Of a stretch of 6,550 bases of DNA, positions 1-6,000 are shown piece by piece (position 1 is the first letter of the stretch; every line of letters begins with the position of its first letter). Source of the DNA: Acidobacteriota bacterium (lineage in GTDB: Bacteria > Acidobacteriota > Thermoanaerobaculia > Thermoanaerobaculales > Sulfomarinibacteraceae). Position numbers and translations under genes: made by a program. Where the stretch lies: assembly GCA_030637805.1 (NCBI GenBank), contig DAOWFV010000143.1:1-6550 (forward strand), written 5' to 3'. Below the pieces are notes generated by a model that saw nothing but the letters and a program-made list of their open reading frames with translations, was not told the origin of the DNA and searched no databases.

Positions 1-20
1 GGGCGCCGTGACCAACCGTC

Positions 21-67
21 ACCAGCGAGCGGCCGATGGCCGGCGATCCCCGGCCTCGGCCGCTGGT
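21..67. repeat. Large imperfect palindrome (18-bp GC-rich stem)
   Basis: AGCGGCCGA (28-36) pairs perfectly with TCGGCCGCT (56-64). After a one-base bulge (T37), GGCCGG (38-43) pairs with CCGGCC (50-55) around a 6-nt loop. ACC (21-23) can pair with GGT (65-67) across a 4-nt bulge; alternatively 21-27 pairs with 61-67. The stem is strong on either strand. It could be a bidirectional terminator, a protein-binding palindrome or a repeat-family member. A smaller GTGAC-CAACC-GTCAC hairpin sits next to it at 8-22. Confidence 0.5.
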
Positions 68-90
68 CGCTGCTGCCGGTGGGTTCGGGG

Positions 91-139
91 GGTCCTTCGA
101 CTTCACGCCCCTTGCGGGGCGCTTCGCTCAGGATGACAG
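91..139. repeat. Likely copy of a dispersed intergenic repeat with central hairpin
   Basis: The plus strand reads TCCTTCGACTTC, then a 6-bp stem CGCCCC-TTGC-GGGGCG (106-121), then CTTCGCTCAGGATGACA. The ends TCCT and AGGA are inverted. From memory, the flanks match a repeat whose other strand reads TGTCATCCTGAGCGAAGC...GAAGTCGAAGGA, seen in many intergenic regions of environmental bacterial genomes, with a variable hairpin in the middle. I could not check copy number here. Its position downstream of the last gene fits an intergenic element, possibly also acting on transcript ends. Confidence 0.5.
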
Positions 140-164
140 CTTGTCGGGTTCGTGCGCATCGCAG

Positions 165-181
165 GGCGCCAGTAAGGCGCC
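165..181 (-). terminator. GC-rich hairpin just after the GT2 stop; possible operon end
   Basis: GGCGCC-AGTAA-GGCGCC forms a 6-bp all-GC stem with a 5-nt loop, beginning 12 nt past the GT2 stop codon. It is well placed to end the transcript or protect its 3' end. No U-tract follows it on the minus strand, so it does not meet the classical intrinsic-terminator pattern. Confidence 0.4.
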
Positions 182-193
182 GACTGGAGCGCG

Positions 194-1144
194 TTACTCG
201 TCGCTCTCGCGGAGAGCCCTGACGGCTTCGGGCAGGGAGATCGCGCGCCGCAAAAGGAGAATTGCCATGGCGGCGGGCACCTCCAGGAGGCTGAACCCCG
301 CCGCCCGCCGGTGGCGGAGAAGCCGCTGCCAGTCCAGCAGCGTGCGGCCGAGGGTTGCCGCGATCACGCCAGGAACACCGGCGCGGACGAACGCCGCGTA
401 GCGCATCGAAGGCTCGATCTTTCGCGCCTCGACGAAGCTCCTGCCATAGCGTTTCGCCCTCGCCAGAAGGTCATTCATTCCCACCGAAGGCCGGTGGACG
501 ACGACGACTGCGGGATCGTAGACCAGCTTCGCGCCCTTCCGGCGCAGCGTCTCGGCGAAGAGCGTGTCCCCGCCGGCGCGGGCGAGCCGCGGATCGAATC
601 GCACCCCGCCGAGAACCGCTCGCCCCAGGCCCATGTTGCAGGTTGGGATGGCGCGAACCTCCCTGATTTGAAGCCCCTGGTACTCACCGAAGTCGGCGAT
701 GCCGGTCAGTCGCTGCCAGAAGCTCCCGCGGTGCAGCACCCGGCCGCCGATCACGGTGCCGGGCTCCTCGACCAGGCGCCCGACCATCCGGGTCAGCCAG
801 TCCGGGTTCGCGACGCAGTCCGAGTCGATGAAGGCGATAATCTCGCCGGTGCTTTCTTCGATTCCGCGGTTCCGCGACACATCCGCGCCCTCGTTGGGCT
901 TGCTGATAACCCTCACGCTCGTATGTTCACGTTGGAGCGCGTCGGCGGTGCCGTCGGTGCTGCCGTCGTCCACCACCACGATCTCGGTAGCGGCCGCGGG
1001 GTACTCCTGGTCCGCCAGTGACTGCAGGCAACCGACGAGGTTGTCGAGATCGTTGTGGGTGACGATGACCACGCTGACCCGGGGCGAGGATTTTCCCCGT
1101 TCGTAGCGACAGCTGCCGCCTCGCTCGGTGTGATGCCCGTTCAT
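194..1144 (-). CDS. GT2-family (GT-A fold) glycosyltransferase
   Basis: A 316-residue inverting glycosyltransferase. After a polar 20-residue N-terminus comes PRVSVVIVTHNDLDNLVGCL (21-40), the first strand of the GT-A fold. The nucleotide-binding EIVVVDDGSTDGT (54-66) follows, then PNEGADVSRNRGIEESTGEIIAFIDSD (about 83-109) with the metal-binding DSD. GGDTLFAETLRRKG (about 191-204) takes the place of the usual E/D-D acceptor motif, and a His lies at about 217 in VVVVHRPS. A hydrophobic segment (about 283-299, FSLLEVPAAMAILLL) near the C-terminus may hold the protein at the membrane. The ATG at 1144 overlaps the pyruvyl transferase stop as ATGA, with a weak CGGGA ribosome-binding site. The frame stays open upstream to 1504 but that part is low-complexity shadow sequence. 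It is the last gene before a repeat-rich non-coding region, so it may close the operon. The sugar transferred is unknown. Confidence 0.93.
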   Translation of the reverse strand: MNGHHTERGGSCRYERGKSSPRVSVVIVTHNDLDNLVGCLQSLADQEYPAAATEIVVVDDGSTDGTADALQREHTSVRVISKPNEGADVSRNRGIEESTGEIIAFIDSDCVANPDWLTRMVGRLVEEPGTVIGGRVLHRGSFWQRLTGIADFGEYQGLQIREVRAIPTCNMGLGRAVLGGVRFDPRLARAGGDTLFAETLRRKGAKLVYDPAVVVVHRPSVGMNDLLARAKRYGRSFVEARKIEPSMRYAAFVRAGVPGVIAATLGRTLLDWQRLLRHRRAAGFSLLEVPAAMAILLLRRAISLPEAVRALRESDE

Positions 1145-2457
1145 TGCGAGTCCCGCGAGCTCGATTCGCCGGCGCCTCGATCTGCCTCGGACGTAATACT
1201 GAGGAAATCCTCGGCGATGAAACTGCCGGCGAGCTCTGCCCGTTCCTCGACCTCGCCGATCACCCGCCGCAGATGCTCGCGGATCTTCACCTTGTCTCGT
1301 GACAACGCCTCGAACCGATCCGTGAGCGTCTCCAGCGAGAGATCCTCGATAGGCACCACGAAGTCCGCGAGACCGAGCGCCGCCATGATGCCCAGGGTCT
1401 TCGGCTGGTAGGCAACGGCCACGGTCGGCACCCCGAGCGACAGGGCGAAGATGTTGGAGTGCATGCGCGTGCCCACGAAAAACTCCATCCGGCCGCACAT
1501 CCACTTGATCTCCTCCGGGCTCAGCTCGTCCTCCACAACCCGGACCCGGTCGTGGCGAACCACAGAGGCGACCACGCTGCGGGCCGCCTCCCGGTCGTCG
1601 TCGTGGCCTTCGGCAAACGTCACCTGGGGCAGGAAGACGACCTCCACACCCCGGCTCTCGACCAGCCAGTCCACGAACCCGGCCATGGTTCGCTCATATC
1701 CCGCCTGCTGCTCACGATCCCGAAACCACTTCCTGACCGTCATGCCGACGGTGGGGCGGCCGCTCGCCCCGACGATTCGGACTCCTTCTCCCGGCGGGCG
1801 CGCCTCGAGGAGGAAGGCGGCATCGGCCGCCTCCCGAACCGGCGTTGGCATCCCCCAGCCGTCCAGCAGCCGCCTCGACACCTCTTCCCGAACCTCCACC
1901 AACCTCACCCTGGAGAGCGTCCTGCGCACGAACCACTCCTGCCACGAGGCGGCGAAGGGGCCGATGGACTGGGCGTAGAGGGAGACCGGCTTGCCGAGCA
2001 GCACCCCGAAGAAGAAGCTGAAGACGGTGATCAGTAGCACCACGTTGCCGTGGATCGCCGAGGTCGTGTAGAGGTAGCCCCCGCCGGCCGCAACCACCAG
2101 CTCCGCGCGGGCATAGGCCCGCATCAGCTCGCGGAGGGAACTGGGCAGCGGAAGGTCGAGCCTCCCCAGCCGCCAGCCGACGGCCCACAGCAGGCTCATC
2201 GGCAGCAGCACGACGAGGAAGTACAGAGCGTTGACGCTCGGGCTGCTCGAAAGCTGGTTCTTGAGCGAGTGAAAGGACGGGACCACCGGTACGGGATAGC
2301 GTGCAGCGTCGGCGGGGTGGTCGGCGGACGAGATCCGGATCTCGGCCTCCCGAAAGACCCCGGTGCGGCGCAGGCTCTCCACCATGCCGAGGATGATCGC
2401 GGCGTCCCCCCGGTTGCGGGCGCTGTAGGCGTTGGTGATAAGGATGTTAGCCGGCAT
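1141..2457 (-). CDS. Polysaccharide pyruvyl transferase family protein (CsaB/WcaK-like)
   Basis: A 438-residue GT-B-like protein of the polysaccharide pyruvyl transferase family, which transfers pyruvate from phosphoenolpyruvate to sugar hydroxyls as a ketal and adds negative charge to exopolysaccharides or cell-wall polymers. The N-terminus ILITNAYSARNRGDAAIILG (5-24) is the family opening. ARAELVVAAGGGYLYTTSA (about 116-134) and YAQSIGPF (161-168) are the conserved N-domain blocks. FFVGTRMHSNIFALSLGVPTV (about 326-346), with R331 and H333, is the diagnostic C-domain motif. A hydrophobic stretch at about 75-95 (LYFLVVLLPMSLLWAV) and another at about 138-155 could be membrane-associated helices. 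The ATG at 2457 has a GAGGCGG-type ribosome-binding site in the preceding gap. The stop codon overlaps the start of the GT2 gene as ATGA. Some family members, such as WcaK, have no proven pyruvyl activity, so the reaction is inferred from the family. Confidence 0.9.
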   Translation of the reverse strand: MPANILITNAYSARNRGDAAIILGMVESLRRTGVFREAEIRISSADHPADAARYPVPVVPSFHSLKNQLSSSPSVNALYFLVVLLPMSLLWAVGWRLGRLDLPLPSSLRELMRAYARAELVVAAGGGYLYTTSAIHGNVVLLITVFSFFFGVLLGKPVSLYAQSIGPFAASWQEWFVRRTLSRVRLVEVREEVSRRLLDGWGMPTPVREAADAAFLLEARPPGEGVRIVGASGRPTVGMTVRKWFRDREQQAGYERTMAGFVDWLVESRGVEVVFLPQVTFAEGHDDDREAARSVVASVVRHDRVRVVEDELSPEEIKWMCGRMEFFVGTRMHSNIFALSLGVPTVAVAYQPKTLGIMAALGLADFVVPIEDLSLETLTDRFEALSRDKVKIREHLRRVIGEVEERAELAGSFIAEDFLSITSEADRGAGESSSRDSQ

Positions 2458-2555
2458 ATCTCACCGCCTCGCCACGCGACCTGGCGATATACACGGGCTA
2501 GTCTTCGTTGGCCTCTGCCCGGGACGCTCCAGGAGACCTGACGAATACACCACGA
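2458..2555 (-). other. 98-nt intergenic gap with a small hairpin before the pyruvyl transferase
   Basis: This is the only gap between complete genes in the window. On the minus strand it holds CGCCA-GGTCGCG-TGGCG (5-bp GC stem, 7-nt loop, plus-strand 2470-2486), ending 12 nt before the ATG at 2457. A GAGGCGG stretch between the hairpin and the ATG could be the ribosome-binding site. A TATATC box lies just upstream of the hairpin, but I see no matching -35 element. No U-tract follows any stem, so a classical terminator is not supported. It may hold an internal promoter or a translation-modulating hairpin, or be plain spacer. Confidence 0.35.
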
Positions 2556-3689
2556 TCACGAGCTTCTGCGTGAGCGCGGGAGCTTCTGCCTCACGATCTC
2601 GGCCAGAGTTCGCGGCAGGTCCTTCTCGATCTCCCAGCGCGTTCGCGTGTACGGGGGGCAGTGCCGGCACTCTGTCTGCAGCAGGTCGCGGGTTCGATAC
2701 TCGAGGTTGCTCGAATCGTAGTAGATCTCCTGCGGCGGTCGGTCTCCACAGCTGCCGATCTCTTTGCTGTGCGAACAGTAGTAGAGCCGGCCGTCGTGGC
2801 CCAAGAGCAGACCGCCCATAGCGTAGTAGCAGGACAGGGACCGCGTTTTCCGCCCCTCCAACATGGCAACGAGCTCCCGGTACTTGCCCGCTGAGACCGC
2901 GGACTGTGAAGGGTCATCCGCGAGGCTGCGCAGAAAATCGACCAGCGGCTTCTGGCCGTCGGGACCAACGAAGGCCTCGTCCAGCCCCTCGGTGCGGAAC
3001 CTGAGCCTGTGCTCCCCAACGACGAAGCTGAGGGGGATCCCCCGATCTTCCGCCCACTTTCTCAGCTTTCCGGCGCTGATGAGGTTCTCGGACAGCAGCA
3101 CGCAGTTCATCGAGAAGCTCAGCCGCCCCTCATCGCGAAGCTCCTCCAGAACCCCGATCGTCCTCTCGATCTTCTCGAAAGCCCCTGCAACACCGTAGAT
3201 TTCGGCCAGGGTCTCGCCCATACCGTGCACGGAAACCGACACATCCAGAAGTGCGCCGGCGCTACGGGCACAGTGGGAAATTTCGGGCAGCACGGTGCGC
3301 ATGCGCCGGGTGAGCAGGCCGTTGGTGGTCAGGCTGAGGCGTTTGACCGTCGGGCATTTCTCGAGAATGACCGCGCAGATCTCCGCCAGGTCGTCGCGGA
3401 GGAAGGGCTCGCCGCCGCTGACGCCGACGTACTCCATGCGCTCAAAGAGCCGGTCGTCGAGGATCGCGCCGAGAGCGTTCGGTGAGAGCTCCTCCTCTCG
3501 GGTGTCGGTCTCCTTCCAGATGCCGCACATCACGCAGCGCGCGTTGCACCGGTGGGTGGAGATGAAGTGCATCGCCCGCGGGAACCCGGGCTGGGAGCGC
3601 AGCGGCTCGGCGAGGTTGTACCGAAACCACACCGAGGCCGCCTCGGCGCCCAGGGAGATTGTTTCGCGCGCGGAACGCCGGCGACTCAT
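2556..3689 (-). CDS. Radical SAM enzyme with a short SPASM/twitch-like C-terminal cluster
   Basis: A 377-residue radical SAM protein. The core cluster motif is HRCNARCVMCGIW with C48, C52 and C55 (CX3CX2C). It is followed by the SAM-binding SGGEPFLRDDL (about 91-101) and LSLTTNGLL (about 118-126). The C-terminal part has C287-X12-G-X4-C305 and then C341-X2-C344, with an extra C314. This fits the first half of a SPASM domain, enough for one auxiliary [4Fe-4S] cluster as in twitch enzymes. Relatives include sugar/aminocyclitol dehydrogenases, peptide maturases and many uncharacterised enzymes in glycan clusters. Here a sugar or glycan substrate is inferred from the neighbours. The ATG at 3689 overlaps the upstream stop as ATGA and has GGAGG 10 nt before it. 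The reading frame stays open for 71 more codons upstream, but that part is out-of-frame shadow of the previous gene. A 98-nt gap follows. Confidence 0.92.
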   Translation of the reverse strand: MSRRRSARETISLGAEAASVWFRYNLAEPLRSQPGFPRAMHFISTHRCNARCVMCGIWKETDTREEELSPNALGAILDDRLFERMEYVGVSGGEPFLRDDLAEICAVILEKCPTVKRLSLTTNGLLTRRMRTVLPEISHCARSAGALLDVSVSVHGMGETLAEIYGVAGAFEKIERTIGVLEELRDEGRLSFSMNCVLLSENLISAGKLRKWAEDRGIPLSFVVGEHRLRFRTEGLDEAFVGPDGQKPLVDFLRSLADDPSQSAVSAGKYRELVAMLEGRKTRSLSCYYAMGGLLLGHDGRLYYCSHSKEIGSCGDRPPQEIYYDSSNLEYRTRDLLQTECRHCPPYTRTRWEIEKDLPRTLAEIVRQKLPRSRRSS

Positions 3690-5158
3690 GCCCCGGCGGC
3701 CTCCGCACGCTTCGCCGACCGCCGGCTCCCCGGCAAGAATCGGCGATTGAGCTTCCTCCACAGTAACGGGCCGCCGATGGCGGGTGGGATGCTGATGAAG
3801 TGCGTGCCGAAGTTGATGCAGGCCATGTACATCAGCTCGAAGAGCCGGTTGGACGGGAGCTTGATCAGCTGGCGGACCACCGGTTTCAACCACGGAAACC
3901 AAATCACCACGGGGAAGAACTTGTGGAGGTTCTCGATCTGCCGGATCTCACCCGGGTCGGTTCCCTTCAGGGCGGTTGTGAAGCCGAACCCTCCCTGGGA
4001 GACCCTCTCCAGGTGGTCATCCTCCAGGAGGCCGAGATGTTCGGCTATCTCGTGGATCTCGGTTCCGGGAAAGGCCTGGAGGACCGATGCGGAGGCGTAG
4101 TGGGGACGGGCGCGGATGTTGAGGTCGACGGTTTCCCAGTCCTCGCGAATCGAGCCCCCGGGGAGGGCGAGGATGTTGGCGGTCACCAGCTTGATGCCGG
4201 CCCCACGGATGATCCTCGCGGCCTTGAGGATCTGTTCGGTGGACATCCGACGCTTGAGGACCTCCAGCCGCAGGCGTTCGTTGCCCGCCTCAATCCCCAT
4301 CATGATCCGGTGGCAGCCGGCCTCCTCGAGGCTCGCGACGATCTCCTCGGTGACCAGGTTGGCCCTGACGAGGCAGGAGAACGGGAGGCCGATCTCCTCT
4401 CGGTACCTACCCGCGAACTCGTGAACCCATTCCGGCAGGAGGATGAAGAGGTCGTCCATGAAGCGAATGAACCCGCAGCCGTCCTCCTTGAGCTGTCGCA
4501 GTTCGCCCATCACATGATCGACGCTCCGCCGCCGGACCACGTTGCCCTTGCCGGCGTAGAGCCTGTGATAGACGTGGTTGTAGCAGTAGCTGCAGTGGTA
4601 GGGACAACCGCGGCCAGTCATGACGATGGCGTGAGAGGACGACTGGTCGGCGGCGCGACGGAAGATGCTGCGGTCGGGGACCGGGAGTGCGTCGAGGTCC
4701 TCGATCAAGGGGCGGACCGGGTTGCGGTGGATGGTGCCGTCTTCCTTGATCCACCAGTTTCCGAGCGAGTTGACGGATTTGCCTGCCGCGCGAGCGGCGA
4801 CCAGCTCGAGCATCGGATACTCGCCCTCTCCGACACAGACGCCGTCGACGCCCTCCTCCTCCACCATCTCGGGAAAGTAGGTCGGATGGGTCCCTCCGAA
4901 GACCGAAAACACCTGTGGGTGCCTCCGCTTGAGCTGCCGGTTGAGCTCGATGTAGACCGTCGCGTGGGCGGACGGTGTGCTGAATGCGAGGATGACCTCC
5001 TCTTCACGCTCGACCCTCTTCGAGATGCGCTCGAGGTCGGCGGGGATCACCTCCGTCGAGATGGTGTGCTCCTTGAGCACGGCCGAGATCGTCATGATCC
5101 CAAGATACTGGCTGTGATCCATCTCGAGCTGATGGACCGGCCACAGAACGAGCATCAT
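3686..5158 (-). CDS. B12-binding-type radical SAM enzyme (BchE-like architecture)
   Basis: A 490-residue protein with an N-terminal cobalamin-binding-like domain (about 1-125) followed by a radical SAM barrel. The N-domain carries FGGTHPTYFPE (about 87-97) and VCVGEGEYPMLELV (about 107-120), both hallmarks of the BchE/HpnJ/P-methylase group. The [4Fe-4S] ligands are C185, C189 and C192 in GRGCPYHCSYCYN (CX3CX2C). They are followed by RFMDDLF (about 232-238), MMGIEAGNERL (about 286-296) and ALPGGSIRED (about 331-340), all typical of this class. Family members catalyse radical methylations, ring contractions or cyclisations; the reaction here is unknown. I do not see the DXHXXG cobalamin-ligand motif, as in many members. 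The C-terminus (about 414-465) is unusually hydrophobic and may touch the membrane. The start makes a 4-nt ATGA overlap with the methyltransferase, and the second Met at 5155 is better spaced from the ribosome-binding site. The stop overlaps the next start in the same way. Confidence 0.92.
   Translation of the reverse strand: MMLVLWPVHQLEMDHSQYLGIMTISAVLKEHTISTEVIPADLERISKRVEREEEVILAFSTPSAHATVYIELNRQLKRRHPQVFSVFGGTHPTYFPEMVEEEGVDGVCVGEGEYPMLELVAARAAGKSVNSLGNWWIKEDGTIHRNPVRPLIEDLDALPVPDRSIFRRAADQSSSHAIVMTGRGCPYHCSYCYNHVYHRLYAGKGNVVRRRSVDHVMGELRQLKEDGCGFIRFMDDLFILLPEWVHEFAGRYREEIGLPFSCLVRANLVTEEIVASLEEAGCHRIMMGIEAGNERLRLEVLKRRMSTEQILKAARIIRGAGIKLVTANILALPGGSIREDWETVDLNIRARPHYASASVLQAFPGTEIHEIAEHLGLLEDDHLERVSQGGFGFTTALKGTDPGEIRQIENLHKFFPVVIWFPWLKPVVRQLIKLPSNRLFELMYMACINFGTHFISIPPAIGGPLLWRKLNRRFLPGSRRSAKRAEAAGA
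3700..3704 (-). promoter_or_regulatory. Ribosome-binding site (GGAGG) fixing the start of the second radical SAM gene
   Basis: A perfect GGAGG on the minus strand lies 10 nt before the ATG at 3689, within the end of the preceding gene. It supports that start over the longer open frame that reaches 3902. The same ATG forms the ATGA stop/start overlap. Confidence 0.55.
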
Positions 5159-6000
5159 TTCTCCAAGACGGCGACGAGGTGCGTCACCACGTACTCACGC
5201 AGGAACGAAGAGCGGGTCAGGAACGACCCCAGACCCCGTGGGGTCTTGAGGCGTAGCAGCCTCGCCCTGAACGGTGTTTCCCGAACGAGGCGCAGGAACT
5301 CGGCGATCGTCATGCGATTGAGGTCCCACAGCTCGGCGACGGTTTCCGCATTCATGATACATCGGGCCCGCTTCTCGCTGCAGTAGGTTTCGCCCCGCGC
5401 AAGCTTGTTCTCGTGATAGGCGCGCCATACCTCCAAGACCTCCCGTTCGGGGAAGACGACGTGTGCCCAGGGAACCCGGATGTAGGTGAAGAGATGAGCC
5501 CCCCACGGCGAGAAGTACGGCGGAAAACCGACCAGGGCCTTGCCGTCGGGTCTGAGAACCCTGGCGCATTCCAGGAGGGCAGCCAGTGTGTCGTCCAGGT
5601 GCTCGATCACGTCCGTCAGCAGGACGAGGTCGAAATGACTCTCGGGAAAGCCGAGGAGGGAGACCGACTGGACCGTAAATGACGCGTTCCTGACTCCGGC
5701 GTCGGCCGCCAGGGTCCGCGCCCAGTGAATTTTCTCGGGATCGGTGTCGACGCCCACCACCTCCGCGGCCCCGGAGGCGGCCATGGCAACGGTCTTACCA
5801 CCCAGTCCACAACCCACGTCCAGGACCTGCCGGCCTTCGATCTCGTTCAGGGGCGCGAATTCGTCGAGGAAGCCGGTGCCGCTCGCGAGGCTCCGATTCA
5901 GGAAACCGAGCATGTCCGTGCGGTCGTCCACGCCGGGGGTGGGAGCGATCCGGTTCAAAGGAGGAACGGAAAAAAGCCTATTTACAGTGCGGCACAACAT
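5155..6000 (-). CDS. Class I SAM-dependent methyltransferase
   Basis: A 281-residue Rossmann-fold methyltransferase of the Methyltransf_11/23 type. Motif I is LDVGCGLGG (about residues 60-68). The acidic residue that binds the SAM ribose is in VGVDTD (about 83-87), and the motif II/post-II region is LLTDVIEHLDD (about 127-137), followed by ARVLRPDGK. These families methylate O, N or C atoms of small molecules, sugars or lipids. The genes around it suggest a glycan or glycolipid substrate, which is inference. Conserved sequence begins near residue 50, leaving a poorly conserved N-terminus. The ATG at 6000 lies inside the upstream glycosyltransferase (19-nt overlap) with only a weak AGGGG-like ribosome-binding site. 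A GTG at 5931 or ATG at 5913 is possible, but neither has a better site. The stop codon overlaps the next gene's ATG as ATGA. The 100-residue C-terminal part after the catalytic core has no motif I recognise. Confidence 0.9.
   Translation of the reverse strand: MLCRTVNRLFSVPPLNRIAPTPGVDDRTDMLGFLNRSLASGTGFLDEFAPLNEIEGRQVLDVGCGLGGKTVAMAASGAAEVVGVDTDPEKIHWARTLAADAGVRNASFTVQSVSLLGFPESHFDLVLLTDVIEHLDDTLAALLECARVLRPDGKALVGFPPYFSPWGAHLFTYIRVPWAHVVFPEREVLEVWRAYHENKLARGETYCSEKRARCIMNAETVAELWDLNRMTIAEFLRLVRETPFRARLLRLKTPRGLGSFLTRSSFLREYVVTHLVAVLEK
5161..5164 (-). promoter_or_regulatory. Ribosome-binding site (GGAG) of the B12-type radical SAM gene
   Basis: On the minus strand, GGAG is followed by AA and two consecutive ATG codons. 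Spacing is 2 nt to the first ATG (5158) and 5 nt to the second (5155). The second spacing is the more usual one, so translation may begin at Met2, directly after the methyltransferase stop codon. The site lies inside the 3' end of the methyltransferase gene, which fits translational coupling. Confidence 0.5.

Larger units (their letters stand above)
1..193. other. Non-coding region with clustered inverted repeats
   Basis: No reading frame here looks like a real protein; the plus-strand frame from 36 runs on into antisense of the GT2 gene and has low-complexity composition. The stretch holds four hairpin-forming repeats (8-22, 21-67, 106-121, 165-181) and the dispersed-repeat-like element. The next gene to the left is outside the window, so its direction is unknown. 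Confidence 0.6.

Noticed and set aside
1..193. CRISPR array or tRNA in the repeat-rich left end
   Set aside because: The repeats are inverted hairpins of different sequence without regular spacers, and none folds as a tRNA cloverleaf.
311..1021. Plus-strand open frame of 236 codons opposite the GT2 gene
   Set aside because: Antisense shadow with no domain signature; the opposite strand encodes a well-conserved glycosyltransferase.
1145..1504. Upstream in-frame extension of the GT2 gene (120 codons)
   Set aside because: The extension is Arg/Gly-rich, overlaps the pyruvyl transferase coding sequence in another frame, and precedes the ATGA-coupled start at 1144.
2556..3689. A RiPP peptide-maturase role for the SPASM-like enzyme
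   Set aside because: No precursor-like small gene, leader-binding domain, protease or peptide exporter is visible nearby, and the full SPASM cysteine set is absent.
3690..3902. Upstream in-frame extension of the second radical SAM gene (71 codons)
   Set aside because: It lies wholly within the previous gene, has shadow-like composition, and a GGAGG site with an ATGA overlap supports the start at 3689.
3686..5158. Assignment as a hopanoid enzyme (HpnP or HpnJ)
   Set aside because: Architecture is similar, but no squalene-hopene cyclase or other hopanoid gene is in view, and the neighbours are glycan genes.
3800..5386. A 528-codon open frame on the plus strand, opposite the B12-type radical SAM gene
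   Set aside because: It lacks any recognisable motif and has the Asp/Gly/Val/Leu/Glu-rich composition of antisense high-GC sequence. The minus-strand gene has clear catalytic motifs.
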